43,457 nt of DNA from a virus: the IMG/VR virus record IMGVR_UViG_3300009537_000041, positions 1-43,457 of that record; one strand, written 5' to 3'. Each line of letters opens with the position of its first letter. Positions within the stretch are counted from its first letter, which is position 1. Made by a program: the position numbers and the translations under genes. Below, piece after piece: positions 19,406 through 27,613 of the stretch. The notes under the pieces are model-generated. The model searched no databases. It saw only the letters and a list, made by a program, of their open reading frames with translations, and was not told the DNA's origin.

Positions 19406-21798
19406 TGGGCAAATTTAATTTCGATGAAATTGAAAAACAGATAGGGCGAGAAGAAATTGAAGATAGCGTTGTTGATATTGGAGAGAAGGCTGATATCAGG
19501 GATGAAGATGATAAACAAGATTTTCTTCAATCTCTAATTAGTGCTGCTTCTAAAACTCCACCTGGACAGCTGTTTAAGGCTGCAAAGTTCTTTACTGAAG
19601 AAATTCAACCACGAAGTGAGGCTGTAAGAGTAGAGACTTTAAAGAATATTGCTAAACCAGAATCTCTATTAGCAGGGCCAATAGGTGCTGCTAGTTTACC
19701 TAATGTTAGTGAACAGCTAATTAAGCCAACGTCTAAATTTGGAAAAGATATATTTGCACCTGCGTTAGAATCACTTGGAATTACGGATGCTGTTCCAACA
19801 GACGATCCGTTACGAATAAAAGGGGCAAACTTTATTACTCCTGCTAATTTAGGTGGTGCGGCAGGCAAAGAAATTGCAGAACGTCCGTCAGCATCATTAG
19901 GATTGATAGCAGAGGTATTAACAGATCCTTTAAATGTACTATTTAGCGGTGCAGGAAAAGCTGCTGAAGTTATTGGAAAAGAAGCAGGAGAAGTTGCAGC
20001 TAAAACGGCTACTAAAATACCTGTGCCTAAACCAGTAAATGTTAAGCCCTTTGGTGAACGTCTTAAAAATTTAGCAGTTAAAATTGTTGGAGATTTTAAA
20101 CCTAAAGATTCAATACTTAAAACTCAAGAACGATCCCAAACAATTGTTAAAAAAGTTACTGATGCATTAAAGAAAGCTAAACCAATTAGAGGAAGCCAGG
20201 AAGCTGCTGTAACTGCAGAACGTGGCAGACGCTTGGCTAGAGCAAGAGAAATAGGCACACGCACAGGCGGTGAAGCAGGTTTTGCTCAAGAGAAAGCTGC
20301 GCTTGCAGGTGAACTTCCTAAGAAAAGATTTGAAGCAATTAGAGAAGCATTTAGTGAAGAAAACATTACTGAATTATATGATATTATTAAGGGTACAAAA
20401 CACGTAGACTATGCAGAAACTATTACTGCACGTGAAGCATTAGCTAAAGCCTTACAAGGCCAAGTGCCAACTAGAGGCGAAATGGATATTCTTGGACGTA
20501 TCTTTGGTGATGATATGGTATCAGCACTTAGATCTCAACGAAGTAATTTAGAAAATGCTATAGATGTTATACCTGAATTACTTGGTATACCACGTGCTAT
20601 GATGAGTAGCTTTGATTTCTCTATGCCTCTTAGACAGGGCATATTCTTTGCTACTAGGCCCAAAGAATTCTTTGGTGCATTTCCTACAATGTTTAGATCA
20701 TTCTTTAGTCAACAACGATTTATTGATGCAACTGCTGATATTATTCAACGTCCTTCATTTGATCTTATGAAGAAAGCAAAACTAAGTATTACTTCTCCTA
20801 GTGGTTCTTTAACTAGGCAAGAAGAATTTTTTATAGGTGCAAGATTAGCAGAAAAACTTCCAGTAGGTATTGGTAAAGTTATTAAAGCATCTAATAGAGG
20901 AGCAGTTGCTTTCTTAAACAAATTACGTGCCGATGTATTTGATACTGTTCTTAAGCAATCTGAAAAAGCAGGAGTAGCAATTGATCAGCATTTTTTAGAA
21001 AGTCTTGGTGGATTTATTAATGCAGCAACAGGCAGAGGTTCTATTATTAGAGCATCAAAAAATCTAGGAAGTCTTGCAGCATCTGCTGAACATGCTATGG
21101 TTCCGCTTGCTCAAGTTCTGTTTTCTCCACGATTTGTTGCGTCAAGAATACAGCTAGTTAATCCTGTCTTTTATGCTAGACTTCATCCTGCAGTTCGTAA
21201 GGAAGCGTTAAAATCTCTTATTGGTACAGCAGGATTATTTGGAACAGTACTTGGTTTAGCTACTACGGCAGGTATGGAAGTTGAAACTGATATGCGAAGT
21301 AGTGACTTTGGAAAGATTAGAGTTGGTAAAAATACCCGTTTAGATATCATGGGCGGTTTCTCACAGATTATGGTATTTCTTGCACGTATGGTAACTAATG
21401 AAACTAAAGGTATTAAAAGCGGTGAAGTGAGAGGTCTTAGTGAAGGCTTTAAATCAGGCGGAAGATTAGATACAGTTGGTAGATTTTTAGAGAGTAAAGC
21501 AGCCCCTACTGTAAGTATGGGCATTAGACTACTTAGAGGTACAAATTTTGTTGGTGATGAGACTACGCTAACGGATGAATTAATGAATAATTTCGTTCCC
21601 TTTGTTTTACAGGACTTATACGATATGATTGAAGATGATGAATTATCTCCTGAAGAAATTGCAGGGCTTACTGGGCTTGCGACATTTGGAGCAGGTACAC
21701 AAACTTTCGATGTTAATAGACCACGAAAGAAAAAAGATAAATCTAAAGGGAAGAAATCCGATAATGATATTCTAAAGGATTTAGGTTTCAACCAATGA
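19405..21798 (+). CDS. large polyvalent internal or ejection protein
   Basis: This 797-residue helical protein contains a region (about residues 390-560) of the kind found in large phage polyvalent proteins. It reads SFDFSMPLRQGIFFATRPKE, FFSQQRFIDATADIIQRP, then RAVAFLNKLRADVFD-like helices. Such proteins are usually injected with the genome. A glycine- and alanine-rich segment (about 595-625) is fairly hydrophobic and could insert into membrane. The C-terminus is Lys-rich. It follows two other putative internal proteins. The exact activity is not visible. Confidence 0.65.
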   Translation: MGKFNFDEIEKQIGREEIEDSVVDIGEKADIRDEDDKQDFLQSLISAASKTPPGQLFKAAKFFTEEIQPRSEAVRVETLKNIAKPESLLAGPIGAASLPNVSEQLIKPTSKFGKDIFAPALESLGITDAVPTDDPLRIKGANFITPANLGGAAGKEIAERPSASLGLIAEVLTDPLNVLFSGAGKAAEVIGKEAGEVAAKTATKIPVPKPVNVKPFGERLKNLAVKIVGDFKPKDSILKTQERSQTIVKKVTDALKKAKPIRGSQEAAVTAERGRRLARAREIGTRTGGEAGFAQEKAALAGELPKKRFEAIREAFSEENITELYDIIKGTKHVDYAETITAREALAKALQGQVPTRGEMDILGRIFGDDMVSALRSQRSNLENAIDVIPELLGIPRAMMSSFDFSMPLRQGIFFATRPKEFFGAFPTMFRSFFSQQRFIDATADIIQRPSFDLMKKAKLSITSPSGSLTRQEEFFIGARLAEKLPVGIGKVIKASNRGAVAFLNKLRADVFDTVLKQSEKAGVAIDQHFLESLGGFINAATGRGSIIRASKNLGSLAASAEHAMVPLAQVLFSPRFVASRIQLVNPVFYARLHPAVRKEALKSLIGTAGLFGTVLGLATTAGMEVETDMRSSDFGKIRVGKNTRLDIMGGFSQIMVFLARMVTNETKGIKSGEVRGLSEGFKSGGRLDTVGRFLESKAAPTVSMGIRLLRGTNFVGDETTLTDELMNNFVPFVLQDLYDMIEDDELSPEEIAGLTGLATFGAGTQTFDVNRPRKKKDKSKGKKSDNDILKDLGFNQ

Positions 21799-22034
21799 AT
21801 ACGCATTTTGAATTAAACGGTACTAAAGGTTGGGTATTTAGTTTCGCACTTGTAGTTATTCTACAGTCCGTAGCTTTCGGTATGTGGATGGGTAGAGTTG
21901 AAACTAAACTTGATTCAGTAAATGATAAAACAAGTCTGATTACCCAAGCAATTAAAGAAGAAGTTAAAACTAATAAACAAGATATTAGGGATCTTGCAAA
22001 TAAACTGTATATCCGAAAGGAACAACATGGTTAA
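21795..22034 (+). CDS. single-TM protein, holin-like candidate
   Basis: This 79-residue protein has one transmembrane helix (about residues 13-33, WVFSFALVVILQSVAFGMWM). A predicted coiled coil with regularly spaced charged residues follows. It overlaps the ejection gene and the alpha/beta hydrolase gene (7 bases). Small membrane proteins next to a lytic enzyme are often holins or spanins, so a lysis role is plausible. A virion membrane-anchor role is an alternative. Confidence 0.6.
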   Translation: MNTHFELNGTKGWVFSFALVVILQSVAFGMWMGRVETKLDSVNDKTSLITQAIKEEVKTNKQDIRDLANKLYIRKEQHG

Positions 22035-22719
22035 ACATATAATTGTTACAATACATGGAATTCAAACTAGTGTCAATAAGTCTAAATGGCAGGATGAAAT
22101 GCAGGCTTACTTACTTCAACGATCTGATTTTGTTCGTGTATTAAACTACAAGTATCCTTTCGTATCTAATTTTTTAGGTATACTTCCCTGGGTATCTACA
22201 CTTCCTAGTCAATCAATTATATCTAAGAATCTTAGAAACTACTATGCAGGTAGACTTAAAGCCTTTATTAGAAAAGCTCGTAAGAATAATCCTGAAGCTA
22301 AGATTCATATCGTAGCACATTCTTTTGGTACTTGGATTGCACATGAAGTTATGAAGGATTTACCACTTAAGGTTAGTACTGTACATATTGTGGCAGGCGT
22401 TATCTCTGCTTTTTTGCAGTACAATCAACTTGATGAAGAATTAAACAAGGGTGAAATTTCTAAGATCTATGTGTATTCGTCTAAGAATGATGAGATTACT
22501 AAGTTTGCACCGCCTCCGTTTGGGCCTCCAGGCTTTGCTAACTGTGGATTTTGGGGCATGATTAATAATACAGTTGAAGAAATGATTCGTCCAGTACGTA
22601 AACCATTTCCTAAACTAGACATCTACAACGAGATTACTACTAACGAACACTTCAGTAGCTACTACTTTAACGAAGCTATGTACAATAAAATCCTTGCTTA
22701 CGTATTAGCAGAGAAATAA
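22027..22719 (+). CDS. alpha/beta hydrolase (esterase-like)
   Basis: This 230-residue protein starts at 22027, where AAAGGA lies upstream. The N-terminal strand IIVTIHG carries the oxyanion HG (residues 10-11). A nucleophile elbow IHIVAHSFGTW places the catalytic Ser at 99. Candidate acid D155 (SSKNDEITK) and base H208 (NEHFSS) occur in the right order. It would hydrolyse an ester or lipid bond. Its location after a holin-like gene at the end of the late operon suggests an envelope-lysis esterase. No peptidoglycan hydrolase is recognisable elsewhere. It could instead act on a capsule or surface ester. Confidence 0.8.
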   Translation: MVKHIIVTIHGIQTSVNKSKWQDEMQAYLLQRSDFVRVLNYKYPFVSNFLGILPWVSTLPSQSIISKNLRNYYAGRLKAFIRKARKNNPEAKIHIVAHSFGTWIAHEVMKDLPLKVSTVHIVAGVISAFLQYNQLDEELNKGEISKIYVYSSKNDEITKFAPPPFGPPGFANCGFWGMINNTVEEMIRPVRKPFPKLDIYNEITTNEHFSSYYFNEAMYNKILAYVLAEK

Positions 22720-22848
22720 TTACTCTCCTCGCTCATCTTGCTCCACCAACACATAAGTCAAACAAACCCCCCAGGCCACTAGAAACACAGGCCAAAGTAG
22801 TAACGCTAGAATTACTCTAAATATTTTCCTGAATAGTTTCTTATTCAT
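22720..22848 (-). CDS. 42-residue single-TM protein
   Basis: This tiny frame reads MNKKLFRKIF, then a Leu/Val-rich transmembrane helix (about residues 12-35), then the tail EQDERGE. It starts 15 bases after the YopX-family stop. It is the last gene of the minus block, and its stop touches the stop of the plus-strand hydrolase. The ribosome site is weak (GAGTGAG is distant). Membrane topology and operon position support it. The function is unknown. Confidence 0.5.
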   Translation of the reverse strand: MNKKLFRKIFRVILALLLWPVFLVAWGVCLTYVLVEQDERGE

Positions 22849-22883
22849 CTATCGGAGATATGCTCACTCTCGCTCATCTTGCT
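22728..22883. repeat. 15-bp direct repeat at adjacent gene ends
   Basis: CTCGCTCATCTTGCT occurs at 22728-22742 and again at 22869-22883. In each copy it encodes the C-terminal QDER residues of a minus-strand gene (the 42-residue protein and the YopX-family protein). The identical ends suggest the short gene was created or inserted by a local duplication or recombination event. Confidence 0.7.
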
Positions 22884-23343
22884 TCCTTCTATACTTCCCG
22901 CACCCGCACTGCTCCATGCCCGTATCCTGACCGAACATCAGGTTGGGGCCCCATTTGTGGGTGTGGTCATCTTCCTTGCGGTCAATTTCCCGCCTAGATT
23001 CACCGCTTAGTAACTCTGGATTGGAGTAGATGTTGCCGATGATTTCAATGTCGTGAGGCCAACATGGTGTATGTCCACCAAGGACAGCACCACGAGTGCT
23101 CTCGATTCTGACATCACCAACAGTAATTTTATCTCCAAATTTTTGACGACAGATGTCCCCCTCATAAATCTCTTTACCATTCTTGTCTTTGAGACCGGTG
23201 TATTGCATAACTTTAACAACTTTATCAACTAATAGAGACGCTATGTTACGCATAACTATGTCGCCGTACATCATCTTTGGGGTATCACATGGATGATCCC
23301 AGTTTCCATCCTTATCCCACGCCCTAAACTTAATCTCTCTCAT
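22864..23343 (-). CDS. YopX-family protein with C-terminal extension
   Basis: This 159-residue protein begins MREIKFRAWD and contains MQYTGLKDKNGKEIYEGDI (about residues 45-63) and EIIGNIYSNPELL (about 99-111), the signature of the YopX phage family. A roughly 45-residue extension carries HTHKWGPN and a CGCGK cluster. YopX proteins have no settled biochemical role. The DNA is clearly richer in GC than the flanking genes: I counted 34 G/C in 22861-22920 against 21 in 22261-22320. This points to recent acquisition. Confidence 0.88.
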   Translation of the reverse strand: MREIKFRAWDKDGNWDHPCDTPKMMYGDIVMRNIASLLVDKVVKVMQYTGLKDKNGKEIYEGDICRQKFGDKITVGDVRIESTRGAVLGGHTPCWPHDIEIIGNIYSNPELLSGESRREIDRKEDDHTHKWGPNLMFGQDTGMEQCGCGKYRRKQDERE

Positions 23344-23753
23344 GATTCCCCCTTACCGCTTGAGCGGATAGCTTCGGCTATTGTTCGCCAATCACCATGA
23401 CGCTTAACGCTTCGTAAATGATTAACATCGCACCCACTAATATCACCAGGACACTCATCGGGGATTGACATTTCAAACTTCTGTTCTGCAATCCTCGCAC
23501 ACCTTTCCCTCTCCTCCTTCATCCCATCCTCCCTGCCCTTCTGGTACGCGGCCTCTCTTGGGGTGTTGCGTTTCTCTACCTCACAGGCAAAGCAGTTGAT
23601 ACCGTCAGCCATCATACCGACCAAATGCCCGCAGGGGAGCTTCTTTTTCATTACCTCAACGTGTTGGTTGTAGCCTTCAGATCGAGCTTGAGCGAGGGCT
23701 TTGGTAAGCTCCTCATTCGCTCTATCAATCGCCTTATCCTTCATCTTACCCAT
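23340..23753 (-). CDS. hypothetical protein with Cys/His cluster, GC-rich island
   Basis: This 137-residue protein is read from the ATG at 23753, chosen for a strong AAGGAGG upstream. An N-terminal helix is followed by LPCGHLVGMM and GINCFACEVE (Cys-His-Cys-Cys, a probable zinc knuckle). A long charged helix (GREDGMKEERERCARIAEQ) and DECPGDISGCDVNH come next. Phage genes of this type are common hypothetical cargo. It overlaps the YopX-family gene by 4 bases and shares its raised GC content. Confidence 0.7.
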   Translation of the reverse strand: MGKMKDKAIDRANEELTKALAQARSEGYNQHVEVMKKKLPCGHLVGMMADGINCFACEVEKRNTPREAAYQKGREDGMKEERERCARIAEQKFEMSIPDECPGDISGCDVNHLRSVKRHGDWRTIAEAIRSSGKGES

Positions 23754-23851
23754 GGCTCCCTCCTTCTGGTTGTCTATCATTATGAATCAAACTTGAGTTA
23801 CGGCTCAATTACTCTCCATAATGCAATGTGCATATTTTGCACCGATCCTTT

Positions 23852-23907
23852 AGTCTACTTACGAGTAGACTCCTCATTACTTCCCGTTTACCCTACTTTC
23901 TAGGGTA
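23852..23907. promoter_or_regulatory. two perfect hairpins in the 23781-23969 spacer
   Basis: AGTCTACT (23852-23859) pairs with AGTAGACT (23864-23871) around the loop TACG. TACCCTA (23889-23895) pairs with TAGGGTA (23901-23907). No T-run follows on either strand, so these may be weak terminators, RNA-processing sites or protein sites. They separate the GC-rich cassette from the rest of the minus operon. Confidence 0.55.
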
Positions 23908-23969
23908 CCCTAACATTATGGTGGTGGGTGTTAATCTTACAACCGAGAGTGCAACTTATCAGAGGATTC

Positions 23970-24080
23970 TCATTCCTCATCAACGATTACATAGTCATCA
24001 CTCATAAACAGCAAGTATTCCTCTAGTTCACTTAACTCGCATGTTGTACCATCACACCACTTAACTATCTTTTCCATCAT
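23970..24080 (-). CDS. 36-residue acidic protein
   Basis: The frame starts with two consecutive ATGs; the first overlaps the upstream stop as ATGA. GGGGAAG lies just upstream. The product is acidic (MMEKIVKWCDGTTCELSELE, then EEYLLFMSDDYVIVDEE) with two Cys four residues apart. Coupling and composition support a real small gene. The function is unknown. Confidence 0.5.
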   Translation of the reverse strand: MMEKIVKWCDGTTCELSELEEYLLFMSDDYVIVDEE

Positions 24081-24403
24081 ATCTTCCCCAATCTATCCAA
24101 GATTTTAAATCTAACATCATAGAACTTGTCTTTCCAACGCTTCTTAAGTAAACCTAATTTAATTGTTCCTCTAGTCTTAGAATCAATATACACAGACTTA
24201 GGTTTGGCAGTAATGCGTAAAGGATTATTACGTGTATACTCAACTTCGTACACAATCCCCTCTACTACGAATTCTGTACCTACCTTTGGCAAGATATTCT
24301 TTGCCCTACTCTTAGGCAATCCTAGCCTTTTAGCTATGCTTTCCACTAATTCTTCCATTGATTGATTTCTTCGATCAATATCTTTATTCTTCATATAACT
24401 CAT
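24077..24403 (-). CDS. hypothetical basic protein
   Basis: This 108-residue protein is read from the ATG at 24403, which overlaps the upstream stop as ATGA. An N-terminal helix (MEELVESIAKRLGLP) is followed by VGTEFVVEGIVYEVEYTR, probably a small beta barrel, and a Lys/Arg-rich C-terminus. It may bind nucleic acid. No family is recognised. Confidence 0.65.
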   Translation of the reverse strand: MSYMKNKDIDRRNQSMEELVESIAKRLGLPKSRAKNILPKVGTEFVVEGIVYEVEYTRNNPLRITAKPKSVYIDSKTRGTIKLGLLKKRWKDKFYDVRFKILDRLGKI

Positions 24404-24588
24404 CTTGCACCTATTGTTCCAGTTATTTCTAACACAAACCATAAAACAAGCAAGGCAAGAATTCCTGCGTCTAAAACTACAGAGCAAACACTTAGCATAT
24501 CACTTGTAATTTTAATTACAGGTTTTTGTTTCCTGCGCTTCTTGTACGGTCGCTTAGACTCTTTTCGTATAACGGATAACGATCCCAT
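24400..24588 (-). CDS. 62-residue single-TM protein
   Basis: A very basic N-terminus (RKESKRPYKKRRKQKP) is followed by one long hydrophobic helix (MLSVCSVVLDAGILALLVLW). Positive-inside topology predicts a cytoplasmic N-terminus. AAGGCGG precedes the start, and the stop overlaps the next start as ATGA. It is probably an inner-membrane protein of the early operon, of unknown role. Confidence 0.65.
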   Translation of the reverse strand: MGSLSVIRKESKRPYKKRRKQKPVIKITSDMLSVCSVVLDAGILALLVLWFVLEITGTIGAR

Positions 24589-24709
24589 CTTTCACCGCCT
24601 TTACTTCGATATGTTCCACGACATGTTGCAAAATATCTGCGAATGTCTGTGGGTTGAGATACTTATGCAGACTCTCCTGAACTTTCTTTCTGATTAGATT
24701 TTTTATCAT
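24554..24709 (-). CDS. 51-residue hypothetical protein, overlaps both neighbours
   Basis: The start follows AAAAGGAG at good spacing. It lies inside the 3' end of the LuxR-type gene (47 bases) and ends inside the start of the TM gene (35 bases). The product begins MIKNLIRKKVQESLHKYLN, then has a helical FADILQHVVEHIEVKAVK, so it resembles a real small folded protein. Both overlaps are long for a phage, so confidence is moderate. Confidence 0.55.
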   Translation of the reverse strand: MIKNLIRKKVQESLHKYLNPQTFADILQHVVEHIEVKAVKDGIVIRYTKRV

Positions 24710-25028
24710 TTTGTTTTTCTCCTTTTGAATTTAATCCTAATCGTTTTAAATTCTCTCTAACAACTGGCCAGTCACTCACACGATTCTCCATCCCATTACG
24801 GTATTTGTATTGAATATCATACGTAACACGTTTCACAGTTGTCTCTTTAATTCCTAACTGCTTTGATATCTCTGCATTATTAAGCCCTTGAATCTTTAGT
24901 TCTGTAACACTACGCTCTCTTGGCGATAGTACATTTTGAAAGAGCCAAATGAAATCCTGGCCTATCAGATCTGCAGTCCATATTCCATGATGAAGATCAA
25001 CAAGAGCTTTAAAAACATCAGGAGTCAT
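24663..25028 (-). CDS. LuxR-type helix-turn-helix regulator
   Basis: This 121-residue protein contains a LuxR/GerE DNA-binding segment at about residues 34-76 (LSPRERSVTELKIQGLNN, AEISKQLGIKETTVKRV). An N-terminal helix and a hydrophilic tail flank it. It has no response-regulator receiver domain and is smaller than full LuxR proteins, so it is probably a standalone early regulator. A target could be the palindromes at 39813, 41266 or 41958, but that is speculative. Confidence 0.85.
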   Translation of the reverse strand: MTPDVFKALVDLHHGIWTADLIGQDFIWLFQNVLSPRERSVTELKIQGLNNAEISKQLGIKETTVKRVTYDIQYKYRNGMENRVSDWPVVRENLKRLGLNSKGEKQNDKKSNQKESSGESA

Positions 25029-25170
25029 TTAAACTACACCATACTGCTAATAGTATCCAGAAAATAGCGTGCGTTAAAATACCAACTAAAACACACAACA
25101 GACTTAGAAGCTGTAGCAGTAGTGGTATGCATTTAACCTCTTGGATTCTTAATATTTTTGGCTTTACCAT
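25018..25170 (-). CDS. 50-residue two-TM membrane protein
   Basis: The frame starts with MVKPKILRIQEVK, followed by two hydrophobic stretches (CIPLLLQLLSLLCVLVGIL and AIFWILLAVWC), a probable helical hairpin. AAAGGG lies 8 bases upstream. It overlaps the exonuclease 3' end by 38 bases and the regulator start by 11. An out-of-frame 32-residue ORF in the same gap is less convincing. Confidence 0.55.
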   Translation of the reverse strand: MVKPKILRIQEVKCIPLLLQLLSLLCVLVGILTHAIFWILLAVWCSLNDS

Positions 25171-25921
25171 TTAATAGCCCTTTCTTTTCTCTTACATTTT
25201 TTCCACAATTGTTACACACCCAACGCTGATACTTGTTATTCTGCGTGTAAGCGTACCCTTTTTTACGAAAGCTAGTACCTTGACAAGTAGGACAGGTAGT
25301 ATCCTCTGACTCTGTATACAGGGCCAAATTTGGGTGGTTCTTCATAAACGGTTTAATAAGGTCGTATAGTTCCTCAAGTAACACTACGTCCTTAGCGTTG
25401 TAATGAATCATTCGTTTCCATGCTTTCACGTCACCATCCATACACTTCTTCCAGAGTTCAAAGCCTTCATGCTTCAGCTTATGACCAATGCTTAAGCGTT
25501 GACATAGGAAGTTAAGCCTATGAGATAGCTGATAGAAGTTACCTCTTGACTCCTTAAGTGTATCTACGCTCTTGTATGAACTTGGTGGCTGTAGTCCGTT
25601 ACGTAAGAATACAGTATTCAACCACTTGATATCAAAATTATCTCCGTTATGACCAACAACAATGTCTGCTTCGTCCATTAACTTCCAGATACTCTTAGCA
25701 AGACAATGCTCATCAGTTGGATCTTTCTTGTAAACTGATTTATAATTAATAAGCCCATCAGACATTACTTTTGTTTCTCCTTGCCACTTAGCAGACCAGG
25801 ACAGCATGTAACTATCCTGTATAATCTGCTCTAATCCAATGTTCTGATCCCAAAGACCCCATGCGTATGCTTTACATGGGCTTGTCTCAACGTCAAGAAA
25901 TAAGATCTTTGCTTTACTCAT
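25133..25921 (-). CDS. DEDDy 3'-5' exonuclease with C-terminal zinc ribbon
   Basis: This 262-residue RNase H-fold exonuclease has Exo I LFLDVETS (D10, E12), Exo II VVGHNGDNFD (D97) and Exo III YNAKDVV (Y174, D178). A zinc ribbon follows: C210, C213, C236 and C239 (CPTCQG, CNNCG). It should degrade DNA or RNA 3' to 5'. It lies directly after the primase-helicase, so replication or recombination processing is likely. The polymerase here also carries its own exonuclease. Confidence 0.88.
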   Translation of the reverse strand: MSKAKILFLDVETSPCKAYAWGLWDQNIGLEQIIQDSYMLSWSAKWQGETKVMSDGLINYKSVYKKDPTDEHCLAKSIWKLMDEADIVVGHNGDNFDIKWLNTVFLRNGLQPPSSYKSVDTLKESRGNFYQLSHRLNFLCQRLSIGHKLKHEGFELWKKCMDGDVKAWKRMIHYNAKDVVLLEELYDLIKPFMKNHPNLALYTESEDTTCPTCQGTSFRKKGYAYTQNNKYQRWVCNNCGKNVREKKGLLNGKAKNIKNPRG

Positions 25922-25933
25922 TGTGTTCCTTTC

Positions 25934-27613
25934 TTATTCCGAATAGTTAGCCCTGCTGTTAAGATTAAATTCGAGTACAGCAGTACCAGTAGTTCCAAAT
26001 TCTCGATTCTTAACTACGTCTACGTGTACAAGATTCTCTTTCTTCTTATCCTGTTCACGATGGATCAGTAAAATATTATGTGCGTCTTGAGAGATAGTAC
26101 TTGATCCTTTAAGATCATGCATCGTTACTTTCTTTTGCTGTGCAGGTAAGTTCTTCGGCTGTACGATCAACCAGATATGTACGCCATGTGCAATAGCCGT
26201 ACGTACACAGCGTTGCATGAACTCATCAATTGCAAATCGTTCTTGATCCTGTTGACCAACTGACAAGAACAAACGCAAGTGATCTAAAAGAATAAACTTA
26301 ATTCCATTATTCCTAATAGCGTATTCAATTACATCAAAGACTCTATCGAGTAAAGATCCTTTGGTCTTGTTTGTCCACATATCAAACACTCTAGCAATAT
26401 GTACCTTGTCTGATGCATGGGCGATAAACTCATCGAGTTCCTTATGGTTCTTAACTCTACGTTGGTGAAAGTTGTTGGCGAGTTCCAGAAGCAAGTAGTA
26501 CTCTCTCATTTCTGGTGATACAATTAAACACTTTATATCTTGCTCCATTAAGTTGCCTATAAGTGACACAGCGAATGTAGTCTTACCATGCCCTGTTAAT
26601 CCTGATGAAATTGTAACTTCACCAGGACGTATTCCACCAAGTAAGAAATCCACATTTGTCCATCCTGTTGAGATTCCTTTTGCTTTTTCTGGATCATCAA
26701 TAATCTGTCTTGCTCCATCCACGTACTGTACGAGTTGGGTGACAGGCGCAGTAAACATTGATTCAGCATGCTCGAATATAAAGTCAATATCTTTTTTACC
26801 TAGTCCAAGTTGAAGATAGTCGTTAGCATCTTTGAGTCTTGGGTAAACTCTTTTACATTTAGACAATCCAAGTCTTTCTCCAAGTTTTTCAGCACCTTCA
26901 TTACCTGCAGGGTCATTGTCAAAGCAGATGAGTATTTCTTTTGCAGGATTAATTTCTTCAATCCATCCGTTAAGTCCATTAGCACCGTTTGGTATACTTC
27001 CCACGTTTTCATATCCGAACTGCCATAATGAGATTGCATCATATTCTCCTTCTGTTACGATTAGCGGTTGATTAAAATCAATCCGATGAAGATTAAAGAA
27101 CTGTGTCTTGCTTCCTGCTTCCTTTCTATACTTAGACGTTACACCTTCAGGTCTAGTGTAGAAATGATACTTAAGTCCTACGCATGTACCAGTTGCGTCA
27201 AAGTCTGGTATTACAATAGCAGGGTGTCCATCTACTTCCTTGAAGCCTAATTTGAACTGATGAAGGGTAGAGTCCTTGAGTCCTCTAGTCTCTCTTAAGT
27301 AAGTTAATGCATGTTTATTACTTTTAAGCTGTGCTTGATATTTCTGTAAGTCCTTATCTGGTATATAGATATGCTTACTTTTGACAGGCTCTTGCAGAGT
27401 AATAAGCCCTAACTTAAACGCTAGTGATCTTAGGTTGTTACCTTTTTGATCGCACCTGTGACAAATCCACTTGCCTGTTTCTATGTTAATGTAAAACTGT
27501 GGTTCGCCCTGATTCGGACATTCATCAAAAGGACAACCGACTTCAATTTCTTTTCCAGTAATTTTATATTTCCACTTTTGTTCTTTAACAAATTGTAATG
27601 GAGATTCATTCAT
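25934..27613 (-). CDS. primase-helicase (T7 gp4-like architecture)
   Basis: This 559-residue replicative protein has an N-terminal zinc motif (C27, C32, C51, C54). It has a TOPRIM domain with TEGEYDA (187-193) and FDNDPAG (231-237). The RecA-fold helicase has Walker A GLTGHGKT (338-345) and Walker B LLDHL (442-446). It should synthesise primers and unwind DNA ahead of the family A polymerase. The start overlaps the stop of the upstream 52-residue gene. Confidence 0.95.
   Translation of the reverse strand: MNESPLQFVKEQKWKYKITGKEIEVGCPFDECPNQGEPQFYINIETGKWICHRCDQKGNNLRSLAFKLGLITLQEPVKSKHIYIPDKDLQKYQAQLKSNKHALTYLRETRGLKDSTLHQFKLGFKEVDGHPAIVIPDFDATGTCVGLKYHFYTRPEGVTSKYRKEAGSKTQFFNLHRIDFNQPLIVTEGEYDAISLWQFGYENVGSIPNGANGLNGWIEEINPAKEILICFDNDPAGNEGAEKLGERLGLSKCKRVYPRLKDANDYLQLGLGKKDIDFIFEHAESMFTAPVTQLVQYVDGARQIIDDPEKAKGISTGWTNVDFLLGGIRPGEVTISSGLTGHGKTTFAVSLIGNLMEQDIKCLIVSPEMREYYLLLELANNFHQRRVKNHKELDEFIAHASDKVHIARVFDMWTNKTKGSLLDRVFDVIEYAIRNNGIKFILLDHLRLFLSVGQQDQERFAIDEFMQRCVRTAIAHGVHIWLIVQPKNLPAQQKKVTMHDLKGSSTISQDAHNILLIHREQDKKKENLVHVDVVKNREFGTTGTAVLEFNLNSRANYSE

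Noticed and set aside
23809-23877. 22-residue minus frame overlapping a hairpin
   Set aside because: A GGGAAG lies upstream, but the product is too short and spans a perfect hairpin, so a regulatory element is more likely.
25034-25132. 32-residue frame in the exonuclease-regulator gap
   Set aside because: It abuts the exonuclease stop, but its product is low in structure. The frame at 25018-25170 has a better ribosome site and clear membrane helices.
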